Assembly: GCA_964528575.1 (NCBI GenBank)
Contig: CAZGTQ010000019.1
Location: 1-20,855 of the forward strand
Reading direction: 5' to 3'
Length of the DNA: 20,855 bases
Origin: CAZGTQ01 sp964528575
GTDB taxonomy: Bacteria > Planctomycetota > UBA1135 > GCA-002686595
Under the pieces are notes generated by a model. The model ran no database searches, was not told the DNA's origin, and worked only from the letters and a program-made list of their open reading frames with translations. Positions 1 to 7,063 of this stretch are shown here, piece by piece (position 1 is the first letter of the stretch; every line of letters starts with the position of its first letter). The position numbers and the translations under genes are program-made.

Positions 1-40
1 GCGACGGCGAGCGCCGCGCGCGCGAGCCGGCGCAGTCTCT

Positions 41-523
41 TCAGCCGCGCGGCGCCGGTTGCGGGCTCGCCGCGCGGTCGGCCTCGATCGCGCGCGCGAG
101 GTCGTCGAGGTCGTGGGCGAAGAGCTTCGCGCAGCTCTTCAGCATCGGCTTCATCAAGAAGCCCATGATCTTCGCGCCGACGGTGATCGGCTCGGCGTCG
201 AACGTGACGTCGACGTCGGTCCCGGCGTCGGCGGCGGCGCGGAACGCGAAGTCGGTGCGGTAGCGCGTGCCGTGGCTCTCGGCGCGCACGGTGTAGCCGC
301 TCGGGCGCTCGAAGCGAGTGATCTCCATCTCCTCGGTCGCCTCGCGCTTGAAGATGACGCGCGTCTCGCGAAAGCGCGTGCCCGCGGCGACGGGCCCGTC
401 GGTGAGGACCTCGAGCTTGCGGATCGCGGAGACGCGCTCCGGCGCGCGGTGCAGGTCGGTCGCGTACTCGAAGACCGTCTCGAGCGGTGCGGCGATGTGC
501 TTTTGGACCGTGATGCTGGCCAT
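41..523 (-). CDS. SRPBCC-family (START/polyketide cyclase-like) protein
   Basis: A 160-residue soluble protein with no signal peptide. It opens MASITVQKHIAAPLETVFEY, the usual SRPBCC beginning (strand beta-1, then 'ap.e.Vfey.td...ap.r'). It continues through alternating strands (FRETRVIF, GYTVRAES, RYRTDFAF, DVDVTFDA) to a long C-terminal helix at about residues 118-148, and the length fits the family. Members form a helix-grip fold with a hydrophobic pocket that binds lipids or small aromatics; the ligand here cannot be told. The ATG at 523 is preceded by an AGGA-like element, and the gene is divergent from the PQQ-like protein. The family call is fairly firm; no specific function is claimed. 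Confidence 0.85.
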   Translation of the reverse strand: MASITVQKHIAAPLETVFEYATDLHRAPERVSAIRKLEVLTDGPVAAGTRFRETRVIFKREATEEMEITRFERPSGYTVRAESHGTRYRTDFAFRAAADAGTDVDVTFDAEPITVGAKIMGFLMKPMLKSCAKLFAHDLDDLARAIEADRAASPQPAPRG

Positions 524-603
524 GGCCCGATCCTAGTTCCCGCCCCGCGCTCGCGCTACGAAGCTTGCTACGCTGCTCGCCCGACTTCACCAGGAGCCCC
601 CGC
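524..603. promoter_or_regulatory. Divergent intergenic region (candidate shared promoter zone)
   Basis: These 80 bp separate two divergent genes and must hold both promoters unless transcription starts further away. On the minus strand a TANNNT-type hexamer (TAGGAT, 531-536 as complement) lies shortly before the SRPBCC start. On the plus strand the 6-mer GCTACG occurs twice around an AAGCTT palindrome at about 553-575. AGGAG at 592-596 is the ribosome binding site of the next gene. No -35 box is convincing. Confidence 0.3.
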
Positions 604-1974
604 ATGCGCCCGCACCTCGTTTCGGTTGCGTTCTCGCTCGTCCTCGCCGCGTCGCCCGCTCTCGCGCAGGACTGGCCGTGCTGGCGCGGGCCGTCGTACG
701 ACGGCTCGTCGCCCGCGACGGGGCTCGTGCGGACGTTCGACGCCGACACCGGCGTGCGCTGGGAGGCGGCGCTGCCCGGCCCGGGCGCGTCGACGCCGAT
801 CGTGGTCGGCGAGCGCGTGTTCCTGACCTCGCTCGAGGGCGAGACGCTCGTCGCGCTGTGCTTCGACCGCCGCACCGGCGCGCTCGCGTGGAAGCGCGCG
901 CTCGGCAGCGGCTACCGGGCGGGGGAGCAGGGCTCGACGACCGTGCTGCACGACCGCAGCAACTACGCGTCGCCGTCGCCGGTGGCGGACGCCGAGCGGG
1001 TCGTGTTCTTCTTCGGCAACGGCGACCTGGTCGCGACCGACCACGCGGGCGAGGAGCTGTGGCGTCGCAACCTCCAGAAGGACCACGGCGACTTCGCGTT
1101 CCAGTGGACGTTCTCGGCGAGCCCGACGCTCGAGGGCGGCCGGCTCTACCTACAGGTGCTCCAGCGCGACGAGTCGGTGAACGGCGTCGGCGGCGACGCG
1201 CCGTCGTTCCTGCTCGCGCTCGATCCGAAGTCGGGCGAGCAGCTCTTCCGGCACGTACGGCCGGCGCAGGCGCGCAAGGAGTCGCTCGAGTCGTACGCGA
1301 CGCCGATCCCGTACGTCGCGCCGTCGGGCGAGCGCTCGCTGCTCGTCGTCGGCGGCGACGTGCTGACGGCGCACGACATGCAGACCGGCGCCGAGCGGTG
1401 GCGCTGGGGCACGTGGAACGAGGGCCACCGCGAGGAGTGGTGGCGCATCGTGCCCTCGCCGGTGGTCGGCGCGGGCCACGTGCTCGTCTGCGCGCCCAAG
1501 CGCGCGCCGGTGTACGCGATCCGGCTCGCGGCGGCGGGCGTCGAGGGCGCCGAGCCGCTCGCGTGGAAGAGCGAGGGGCGCGCGAACCCGGTGTCGAGCG
1601 ACGTGCCGACGCCGCTCTTCTACCAGGGCCGCTTCTACGTGCTGAGCGACGTGCGCGAGGCGCTCTCGTGCGTCGCGCCGGACACGGGCGAGGTCGCGTG
1701 GACCATCGCGCTGCCTCGCGAGCACCTCTGGCGCGCCTCGCCGACGGGCGCGGACGGGCGCGTCTGGCTCGTCGACCACGGCGGCCGGGTGCTCGTCGTC
1801 GACGCGAAGGACGGGAAGACGCTGCACAGCGCCGCGCTCGGCGACGAGGACGAGGACCGCGTCCGTTCGAGCATCGCGATCGCGCACGGCGACGTGTACG
1901 TGCGCACGAGCAAGAAGCTCTTCTGCTTCGGCGCCGAGCCCGAGCCGGAGAGCGCGCCGGCCGGCGGCCGCTGA
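604..1974 (+). CDS. Secreted PQQ-like (WD40/BamB-type) beta-propeller protein
   Basis: A 456-residue exported protein. The chosen ATG at 604 follows AGGAG with a 7-nt gap and begins directly with a signal peptide (residues 1 to about 21, likely cleaved after 'PALA'); an in-frame start 39 nt upstream would bury that signal. The mature N-terminus has the DWPCWRGPSYDGSSP motif common in planctomycete PQQ-binding-like propellers. At least six repeats of the type 'v.AlD..tG...W' follow (LVALCFDRRTGALAWK, LLALDPKSGEQLF, VLTAHDMQTGAERWRW, ALSCVAPDTGEVAWTI, RVLVVDAKDGKTLHS). This indicates a periplasmic or surface 7-8 bladed propeller. No quinoprotein dehydrogenase catalytic signature is seen, so a scaffold or BamB-like role is as likely as an enzyme. 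Confidence 0.88.
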   Translation: MRPHLVSVAFSLVLAASPALAQDWPCWRGPSYDGSSPATGLVRTFDADTGVRWEAALPGPGASTPIVVGERVFLTSLEGETLVALCFDRRTGALAWKRALGSGYRAGEQGSTTVLHDRSNYASPSPVADAERVVFFFGNGDLVATDHAGEELWRRNLQKDHGDFAFQWTFSASPTLEGGRLYLQVLQRDESVNGVGGDAPSFLLALDPKSGEQLFRHVRPAQARKESLESYATPIPYVAPSGERSLLVVGGDVLTAHDMQTGAERWRWGTWNEGHREEWWRIVPSPVVGAGHVLVCAPKRAPVYAIRLAAAGVEGAEPLAWKSEGRANPVSSDVPTPLFYQGRFYVLSDVREALSCVAPDTGEVAWTIALPREHLWRASPTGADGRVWLVDHGGRVLVVDAKDGKTLHSAALGDEDEDRVRSSIAIAHGDVYVRTSKKLFCFGAEPEPESAPAGGR

Positions 1975-1996
1975 ACGCAGCACCGCACCCGCGCGT

Positions 1997-3301
1997 TCAG
2001 AACGACGAGTCGAGCACGACGAGCTGCGCGGGCGCGGTCAGGACGAGCGCGCCGGTGCCGGGCTCGAAGACGATCGCTTGCAGATCGACGAGACGCACGT
2101 CGACGCCGGGCGGCATCTGCGGCATCTGGAACGGCACCTGGCTCTGCGGCGACGTGATCGTCGCGAGCGGGAGCGGGGCGGTCAGGAACGCCGGGTGCAG
2201 GTAGAGGACGCCGTTGAGCGGAGCGGCGTGGATGAACGTCGGCGCGGTGCTCAGCGCGATCCACGCGAGATCGCCCGTCTGGCCGCTGATCGACACGACG
2301 AGCGTGCCTCCCTCGCGCGTCGGGCTCGACGTCAGCAGGCGGTGGTGGCTGCCCGCGTAATCGATCAGGTTCCCGGTCACGACCATGGGCTGGCCGGGGA
2401 AGTCGGTCCAACAACAGGCGCCGCCCGGTGCACCTCCGGCGTAGGAGCCGCCGAGCACGCGCAGCGTCGCGGGTGCCTCGACGTTCGCGCCGTGGCCGCC
2501 GTTGCCGCCGAAGCCGGTGCTCCCGATGAAGTCGGCGCTGTAGCCGCCGTCGCCGCCCTCGGCGAAGACCCCGGAGGCGAGCACGTCGGAGGCTCCGCTC
2601 ACGTCGAGCGCGTTGCCGCCGACACCTCCGTATCCGTCGATCATGCCGATCGCGCCGCGAGCGACGACGTCGTGCAGGCCGACGAGCGAATCCACGACGG
2701 CGAGGGCACGGCCGCCGTAGCTCCCGCTGTCGAGGCAGAGCGGGTTGGTGCTCCCGATGCCGGCGCCGCCGGTGAGCGTCGCGGTCGAGATCGCGACGTC
2801 GGCGCAGTTGCTGACCGAGACCGCGTCGGGACCCTTCGGCCAGGCGGCGAACCCTTCGCACAAGTCGTTCGCGATCGCCGATGGGGCGAGGACGTTGCAG
2901 CGCTCGACGTGCACGCTGCCGGCGCAGCCGGCGATCGTGAGCGCGGGAGGCTGCGAGAAGATGTCGATCCACGCCGGCTGCACGTCGATCTCGTCGAGCA
3001 CGACGCGCTGGCCGGCGCCGAGGTTGCGGATCGCGACCGAGCTCGTGACCGTGACGACGCCGCCGTCGGCGACGACGCGCAGCGAGAGCCCGTCGATCGT
3101 GAAGCCCGAGTACGACCCCGGCTTCACGAGGAGCACGTCGCCCTCGATCGCGAGAGCGACGGCCTGCGGCAGATCGGTCGCGTCGCCGCCGCCGGCCGCG
3201 TCGACGACGATCACGCCCGCGTGAGCGGGCACGAGCACGCCGGCGAGCGCGACGAGCGCGGGCGCGAGCGAAGGAGCGAGCCGGGGAGCGAGCCGGAGCA
3301 T
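1997..3301 (-). CDS. Secreted protein, right-handed beta-helix-like with planctomycete C-terminal domain
   Basis: A 434-residue exported protein of unknown function. The signal peptide (residues 1-28, ending PAHA) carries a slipped LAP repeat. Residues about 30-65 read 'IVVDAAGGGDATDLPQAV.....GDVLLVKPGSYSGF', the typical opening of a parallel beta-helix (pectate-lyase-like) fold. Gly/Ala/Asp-rich short strands and scattered Cys pairs follow (C126/C135, C148/C166, C296/C297). Residues about 330-434 form a separate beta domain ending 'AQLVVLDSSF', a tail seen repeatedly on secreted planctomycete proteins. The ATG at 3301 has a GGAAGG ribosome binding site. No catalytic residues for polysaccharide lyase activity are evident. 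It may be an adhesin or surface protein. Confidence 0.75.
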   Translation of the reverse strand: MLRLAPRLAPSLAPALVALAGVLVPAHAGVIVVDAAGGGDATDLPQAVALAIEGDVLLVKPGSYSGFTIDGLSLRVVADGGVVTVTSSVAIRNLGAGQRVVLDEIDVQPAWIDIFSQPPALTIAGCAGSVHVERCNVLAPSAIANDLCEGFAAWPKGPDAVSVSNCADVAISTATLTGGAGIGSTNPLCLDSGSYGGRALAVVDSLVGLHDVVARGAIGMIDGYGGVGGNALDVSGASDVLASGVFAEGGDGGYSADFIGSTGFGGNGGHGANVEAPATLRVLGGSYAGGAPGGACCWTDFPGQPMVVTGNLIDYAGSHHRLLTSSPTREGGTLVVSISGQTGDLAWIALSTAPTFIHAAPLNGVLYLHPAFLTAPLPLATITSPQSQVPFQMPQMPPGVDVRLVDLQAIVFEPGTGALVLTAPAQLVVLDSSF

Positions 3302-3395
3302 GGGAGCCTTCCACGAAGGACGAGCCGACACAGGAGCATCGATCACCGTAGCCCGGACTCCGGAGGGCGACAAGGCGCGCGCGCCGCAGCAGCCG

Positions 3396-3890
3396 TTACG
3401 TGAGGAGCTTGGGCGTGACGAGCCAGCGCAGGACGCCGCGGCCCGCCGCGATCTCCTCCCAGAGCCCGCTCGCGAAGTCGATCCGCGCCAGCCCGGCGGT
3501 CGGCACCCGGACCGCTGCGCCGCCGACGAGAGCGCCGAGCAGCGCGGACGTCGTCGGCTCGTGCCCGACGACGCACAGGCGCCGCGCAACGCCGCCCTGC
3601 GAGCGGATCGTCGCGACCACCGACTCGGGCGTCGCCTCGTAGAGCTCCGGCAGGACCCGCACCGCGCCGTCCCAGCCGCCGGCCTCGGCGGCGATCTGCG
3701 CGGTCGTGAGCGCGCGCACCGCGCTCGACGCCAGCACGAGGTCCGGCTGCTCGCCGGCGCTCGCGAGCAGCTCGCCGACACGACGCGCCGCCGCGACGCC
3801 GCGCTCGGCGAGCGGCCGGTCGTGGTCGCGCTCGAACGCCGCGTCCTGGTCGGACTTCGCGTGGCGCAGCAGGTACAGCGAGAGTGTCAT
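3396..3890 (-). CDS. sixA: SixA-type phosphohistidine phosphatase (histidine phosphatase superfamily)
   Basis: A 164-residue cytoplasmic protein with no signal peptide. It opens MTLSLYLLRHAKSD: R9-H10 is the phospho-accepting RHxK signature of the SixA subgroup. The second catalytic histidine is H110 in 'VVGHEP', and the C-terminal 'LRWLVTPKLL' matches the short SixA ending. Length is right for SixA (about 160). Its ATG overlaps the CYTH stop codon by 4 nt (ATGA), so it is probably the last gene of the CHAD-ParA-CYTH operon. SixA-like proteins dephosphorylate phosphohistidine on signalling proteins, but stand-alone copies beside CHAD/CYTH genes may act on other phosphate esters. The substrate is not determined by sequence. 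Confidence 0.88.
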   Translation of the reverse strand: MTLSLYLLRHAKSDQDAAFERDHDRPLAERGVAAARRVGELLASAGEQPDLVLASSAVRALTTAQIAAEAGGWDGAVRVLPELYEATPESVVATIRSQGGVARRLCVVGHEPTTSALLGALVGGAAVRVPTAGLARIDFASGLWEEIAAGRGVLRWLVTPKLLT

Positions 3891-4555
3891 CGCCGGCGCA
3901 CGCTCTCGAGCGCTTGGAAGAAGCGCTGCGCCTTGCTCGGCGCCGTGCGCCACTCGAGCTCGAGCTCGCGCCACAGCTCGCCGACCGCAGCGCGCGCCGC
4001 CTCGGCCTCGTCCGCGGCGATCTCGAGCTCGACCTCGTGCTCGACGGCGCCGCCGGGGAACGTGGTCCGGTCGAGCTCGAGCGTGACGTCGCGCAGCGGG
4101 CCGAGCGCGACCGGTCCGAGCCGCCGCCGCTCGTTCTCGAACGCGCCGACCCGCAGCAGCGCGCGGCCCTCGAGCGCGCCGCGCAGCGCGTCGACGAGCG
4201 GCGCCGGAGGGTCGAGCGCGCGCGCGAGCAGATCGAGCGGAGACTCTTCGCCCATCAGGACGCCGGCCGCCGCGGCGGAGTCGATCTCGACCTCCTCCTC
4301 CGCGCGGTCGCTCAGCGCGTCGTCGGCGCCGCGCGCCGCGCCCTTCGCCGTCACGACGAAGCGGCCTTCCTCCTCGCGCAGGCGCAGCGCGAGCTTCGCC
4401 CCGCGCAGCGCCGCGTCGCGCGTGTCGAAGAAGTGGTTCACCTGGAGCGCCGCGCGCGGCAGCTCGGTGCCGGGCGCGAGCCGCTCGGCGAGACGCCGGA
4501 AGGCGTCCTCGCCCGGCACGGCGAGCTTGAGCTCGATCTCGCGTCCGCCCGTCAC
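3887..4555 (-). CDS. CYTH domain protein (triphosphate tunnel metalloenzyme family)
   Basis: A 222-residue protein starting at GTG (4555). That codon overlaps the ParA stop as GTGA, which supports this start. The CYTH signature ExExK is present as E6-x-E8-x-K10, followed by 'NHFFDT' (about 40-45), basic strands 'KLALRLR' (54-60) and 'FVVTAKG' (66-72), and a late acidic strand 'VEHEVELEI' (171-179). These residues line the anion tunnel and bind divalent metal in family members, which hydrolyse tripolyphosphate, thiamine triphosphate or other triphosphates, or sense polyphosphate. All key residues appear intact, so activity is plausible. It lies between ParA and SixA in a tight operon with the CHAD protein, pointing to inorganic polyphosphate or tripolyphosphate metabolism. 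Confidence 0.88.
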   Translation of the reverse strand: MTGGREIELKLAVPGEDAFRRLAERLAPGTELPRAALQVNHFFDTRDAALRGAKLALRLREEEGRFVVTAKGAARGADDALSDRAEEEVEIDSAAAAGVLMGEESPLDLLARALDPPAPLVDALRGALEGRALLRVGAFENERRRLGPVALGPLRDVTLELDRTTFPGGAVEHEVELEIAADEAEAARAAVGELWRELELEWRTAPSKAQRFFQALESVRRR

Positions 4556-5400
4556 CGCGGCTCCTCGGGCACGCGCCCCGTGCGCATCGCCTCGAGCAGG
4601 TCGCGCAGCCCGCTGCGCCGCGGGCTGGCCGCCGCGCCCGGCGCGCCCGCGATCGGCACGCCCGCGCTGCGGGCCTCGACCTCGTCCCACAGCAGCCGGT
4701 AGCTGCGCGCCGCAGCGCTCGAAGGCGCGCTCGCGCCGACCGGGTCCCGCCGGATGCCCATCCGCTCGACGGTACTGGAGTACGGGATCTCCGCGTCGAG
4801 GAAACCGAGCGAATGGGCGCGTGCGTAGCTGCACACGTCGCGGTGCAGCGCTTTGCGGCGGTCGACCATGCAGAAGAACGGCAGCACGAGCGGCGCTCCC
4901 GGCCGCCCGCGCAGGAGCTTCAAGAGTTGGGCCAGCGTGCGCAGCGACAGCGGCGTGGGGACGGTGGGGACGAGCAGCGCGTCGGCGGCGCGGAAGACGT
5001 TCTCCCCGACGAGGTTGATGCCGGGCGCGCAGTCGAAGATCAGCCGGTCGTAGCCCGGCGCGAGGCGGCGCGCGATGCGCGCGAGGCGCTCGGTCGGTCG
5101 GCTGCGAGCGCCGAGCCTTTGCTCGAGCTCGCGCTGCGAGAAGTCGGCGGGCAGCACGTCGAGACCCTCGTGGTCGCTGCCGCGCACGTTCGACGCGAGG
5201 TGCGCGTCGTCGTCGAGCAGCACGCGCACGCCGCCGACGAGCTCGGGGCGCACGCGGCACGTGAACGTCGCCGCGCCCTGCGGGTCGAGGTCCCACAGGA
5301 GCGTGCGGTGGCCGAGGCTGGCCGACACGTACGCCAGGTTCACCGCCGACGACGTCTTCCCGACGCCGCCCTTGATGTTGTAGAGCGCGTACGCCTTCAC
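4552..5400 (-). CDS. ParA/MinD-family P-loop ATPase, polyphosphate-module-associated
   Basis: A 282-residue deviant Walker-A ATPase. It has KGGVGKT at residues 10-16, including the signature lysine K10, the A' motif DLDPQGAAT at 37-45, and Walker B 'RLIFDCAPG' at 119-127. It starts at GTG 5400; the ribosome binding site TAGGGA includes the CHAD stop codon 9 nt upstream, implying translational coupling. These ATPases form ATP sandwich dimers and pattern cargo (plasmids, chromosomes, carboxysomes, chemotaxis arrays) over the nucleoid or membrane. No parB gene or parS-like cluster is nearby, so chromosome partition is unlikely. The neighbours (CHAD, CYTH, SixA) suggest the cargo is a polyphosphate body; this is inference. 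An N-terminal HTH, as in plasmid ParA type Ia, is absent. Confidence 0.9.
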   Translation of the reverse strand: MKAYALYNIKGGVGKTSSAVNLAYVSASLGHRTLLWDLDPQGAATFTCRVRPELVGGVRVLLDDDAHLASNVRGSDHEGLDVLPADFSQRELEQRLGARSRPTERLARIARRLAPGYDRLIFDCAPGINLVGENVFRAADALLVPTVPTPLSLRTLAQLLKLLRGRPGAPLVLPFFCMVDRRKALHRDVCSYARAHSLGFLDAEIPYSSTVERMGIRRDPVGASAPSSAAARSYRLLWDEVEARSAGVPIAGAPGAAASPRRSGLRDLLEAMRTGRVPEEPR

Positions 5401-5409
5401 GCGTCGTCC

Positions 5410-6990
5410 CTACGACGGCCGCCGTTCGCGGTAGCCGCCCGGCAGCAGCCGATCGAGCCGGTTGCGCGTCTTCTTCGTGTCGAAGCGCGCGAAGCGCTCG
5501 GCGAACGACTCGCGCTCGGCGCGGCGGCGCTGCTCGACGTGCGCGGCGACGCGGCCGATCGCGAGCAGCGTCGCGGGAGGCGCCTCGCCCGCGGCCGCGA
5601 GACGCTCGGCCGCCTCGCGCAGCGTGTCCTGCTGCACCGCGGCGTCGTTCAGCGCGCCGAGACAGTCCTGCAGCCGCTTGAGCGCCTTCACGAGCGCCGC
5701 GAGATCCTCCTCGTCGTACAGGCTGCTGAACAGATCGAGCAGGTAGCGCAGCTTCTTGCACTGGATGCGCAGGTCGTGCAGCGGCTCGGCCGGCGTGCGC
5801 TCGTCGATGCGCCGGCCGCGCTTGAGCACCTTGCGCGCGGCGCTGGCGATGCGCTCGCTCGCGACCGCTCGGATCGGTCGCAGACCGTTCGGCGCGCTCG
5901 CGTTCGCGCCGACCGGTGCGGGGCTGCCGAGGAACGTGCGCCACGCGTCGTAGAGGTCGCGGTAGCGCTGCGAGTCCATCGCGGCGACGAGCTCCGCGTA
6001 CGCGCGGCGCCGGTCGCTCTCGACGAGCGCTTCGAGCGGCGCGAGGTCGCGGCGCGCCTCGTCGGGCAGGAGCTGCGCGTAGCGCGGCAGCTCGAGCTGG
6101 AGAACGTCGGCGTCGCGCGCGGGTCCGGTCACGCTCCCGAGCCACTTGAACTCGGCGCGGAAGCGCTCGACCGCGGCGGGCGGGAACACGCCAGGGAGCT
6201 GCGCGAGCAACGAGCGCACGCGGCGCAGGGCGACGCGGTAGTCGTGCAGGAACTCGGTGTCGAGCGCGTCGCGCGTGCCCGCCTCGTTGAGCGCGAGCAC
6301 GCCCAGGAGCGCGCGGTGCAGGCTGCGCGCCGCGTCGTGCGCCGGCTGCAGCGGGTGCAGATGGACCGACGCTTTCGGCGCCGCCTCGCGCAGCTCTTCG
6401 CCCAGCGCGGCGCACACGTGGTGGAGCTCGTCGGTCTCGAGCGGACGCAGCCGCCGCTCGTCCGCGAGCACGCGCAGCACGTCGTCGAGCGCGTCGTCGT
6501 AGCCGCGCACGCCGCGCACGCGCACGAGCGGGGGGAGCGTGCCGTTCGCGCTCGCGCCTGCGCCGGCGCCTTGCCGCGCGGCGGATTCCAGCGTCACGCG
6601 CACGACCGTCTTGTCGCGCTCGTCGAGCACGCGCAGCTCGCGGCTCCTGACGTCCAGCGCGACCTGCGGGAGCAGGCGCCGGACGTCGACCACCGGCTCG
6701 AGCGTCTCGCGCAGCGGCCCCGCCGGCAGGTCGGTCGCGAACGCGGGCGCCCGCGAGCAGGGCGCGCGGCCGAGCAGCTCGCCCTCGCTCGTCGTCAGCC
6801 GCAGCTCGCCGCCGCGCCAGACGAGGACGAGCCCACGCTCGCGCAGGCGGACGTCGAACGTGTCGAGGAAGCAGGAGCCGAGCTCGCGCTCTTCGGCGGA
6901 CTCGACGCGGAAGCGGCCCTCCAAGCCGGCGACGACCCCCTCGAGCGTGGCGCCGTGCGGCAGCGTGAGCAGGTGTTCCCGGTCGGTCAT
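5410..6990 (-). CDS. CHAD domain protein with degenerate N-terminal CYTH-like region
   Basis: A 526-residue cytoplasmic protein. Residues about 215-505 form a CHAD domain: a paired helical repeat with 'LHDYRVALRRVRSLL' (H249, R252, R256, R257, R259) and the matching second half 'LHDLRIQCKKLRYLL' (H405, R408, K412, K413, R415). The linked RDADVL (292-297) and LGALNDA (444-450) motifs are also present. Such positively charged helices bind polyphosphate, and CHAD proteins have been found on polyphosphate granules. Residues about 10-190 resemble a CYTH domain ('CFLDTFDVRLRERGLVLVWR', 'LRPLETDELH') but lack the ExExK start. The ATG at 6990 has no Shine-Dalgarno sequence; the 9 nt before it are CTCCTCCTC. 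This gene is first of, or second in, the module, 73 nt after the secreted histidine phosphatase. Confidence 0.88.
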   Translation of the reverse strand: MTDREHLLTLPHGATLEGVVAGLEGRFRVESAEERELGSCFLDTFDVRLRERGLVLVWRGGELRLTTSEGELLGRAPCSRAPAFATDLPAGPLRETLEPVVDVRRLLPQVALDVRSRELRVLDERDKTVVRVTLESAARQGAGAGASANGTLPPLVRVRGVRGYDDALDDVLRVLADERRLRPLETDELHHVCAALGEELREAAPKASVHLHPLQPAHDAARSLHRALLGVLALNEAGTRDALDTEFLHDYRVALRRVRSLLAQLPGVFPPAAVERFRAEFKWLGSVTGPARDADVLQLELPRYAQLLPDEARRDLAPLEALVESDRRRAYAELVAAMDSQRYRDLYDAWRTFLGSPAPVGANASAPNGLRPIRAVASERIASAARKVLKRGRRIDERTPAEPLHDLRIQCKKLRYLLDLFSSLYDEEDLAALVKALKRLQDCLGALNDAAVQQDTLREAAERLAAAGEAPPATLLAIGRVAAHVEQRRRAERESFAERFARFDTKKTRNRLDRLLPGGYRERRPS

Positions 6991-7063
6991 GAGGAGGAGC
7001 GCGCGCGGGGCGTCGGATGCGCCATCGTAGCGAGGCGGCGTCGGGCGACCGCGCGCCCATGCA

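Noticed and set aside
3343..3365. CCGGACTCCGG and nearby GCCC/GGGC as a terminator after the SixA-type gene
   Set aside because: The stem is only 4 bp with a 3-nt loop and no T-run on the minus strand; such short GC matches are expected at this base composition.
4552..5400. ParA as part of a chromosome or plasmid partition locus
   Set aside because: There is no parB-like gene, no parS-like inverted repeat cluster and no origin features nearby; the overlap with CYTH and the 9-nt gap to CHAD tie it to that module.
6991..6999. GAGGAGGAG on the plus strand as a ribosome binding site for a plus-strand gene at 7017
   Set aside because: The gap to the ATG is 17 nt, and the downstream frame runs antisense through the exported phosphatase with no recognisable protein.
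3887..7060. A minus-strand open frame of over 1000 codons running across the CHAD and ParA genes
   Set aside because: It is Arg/Ala/Pro-rich in all but its last 222 codons, which are the CYTH gene. The rest is an out-of-frame reading of GC-rich coding sequence.
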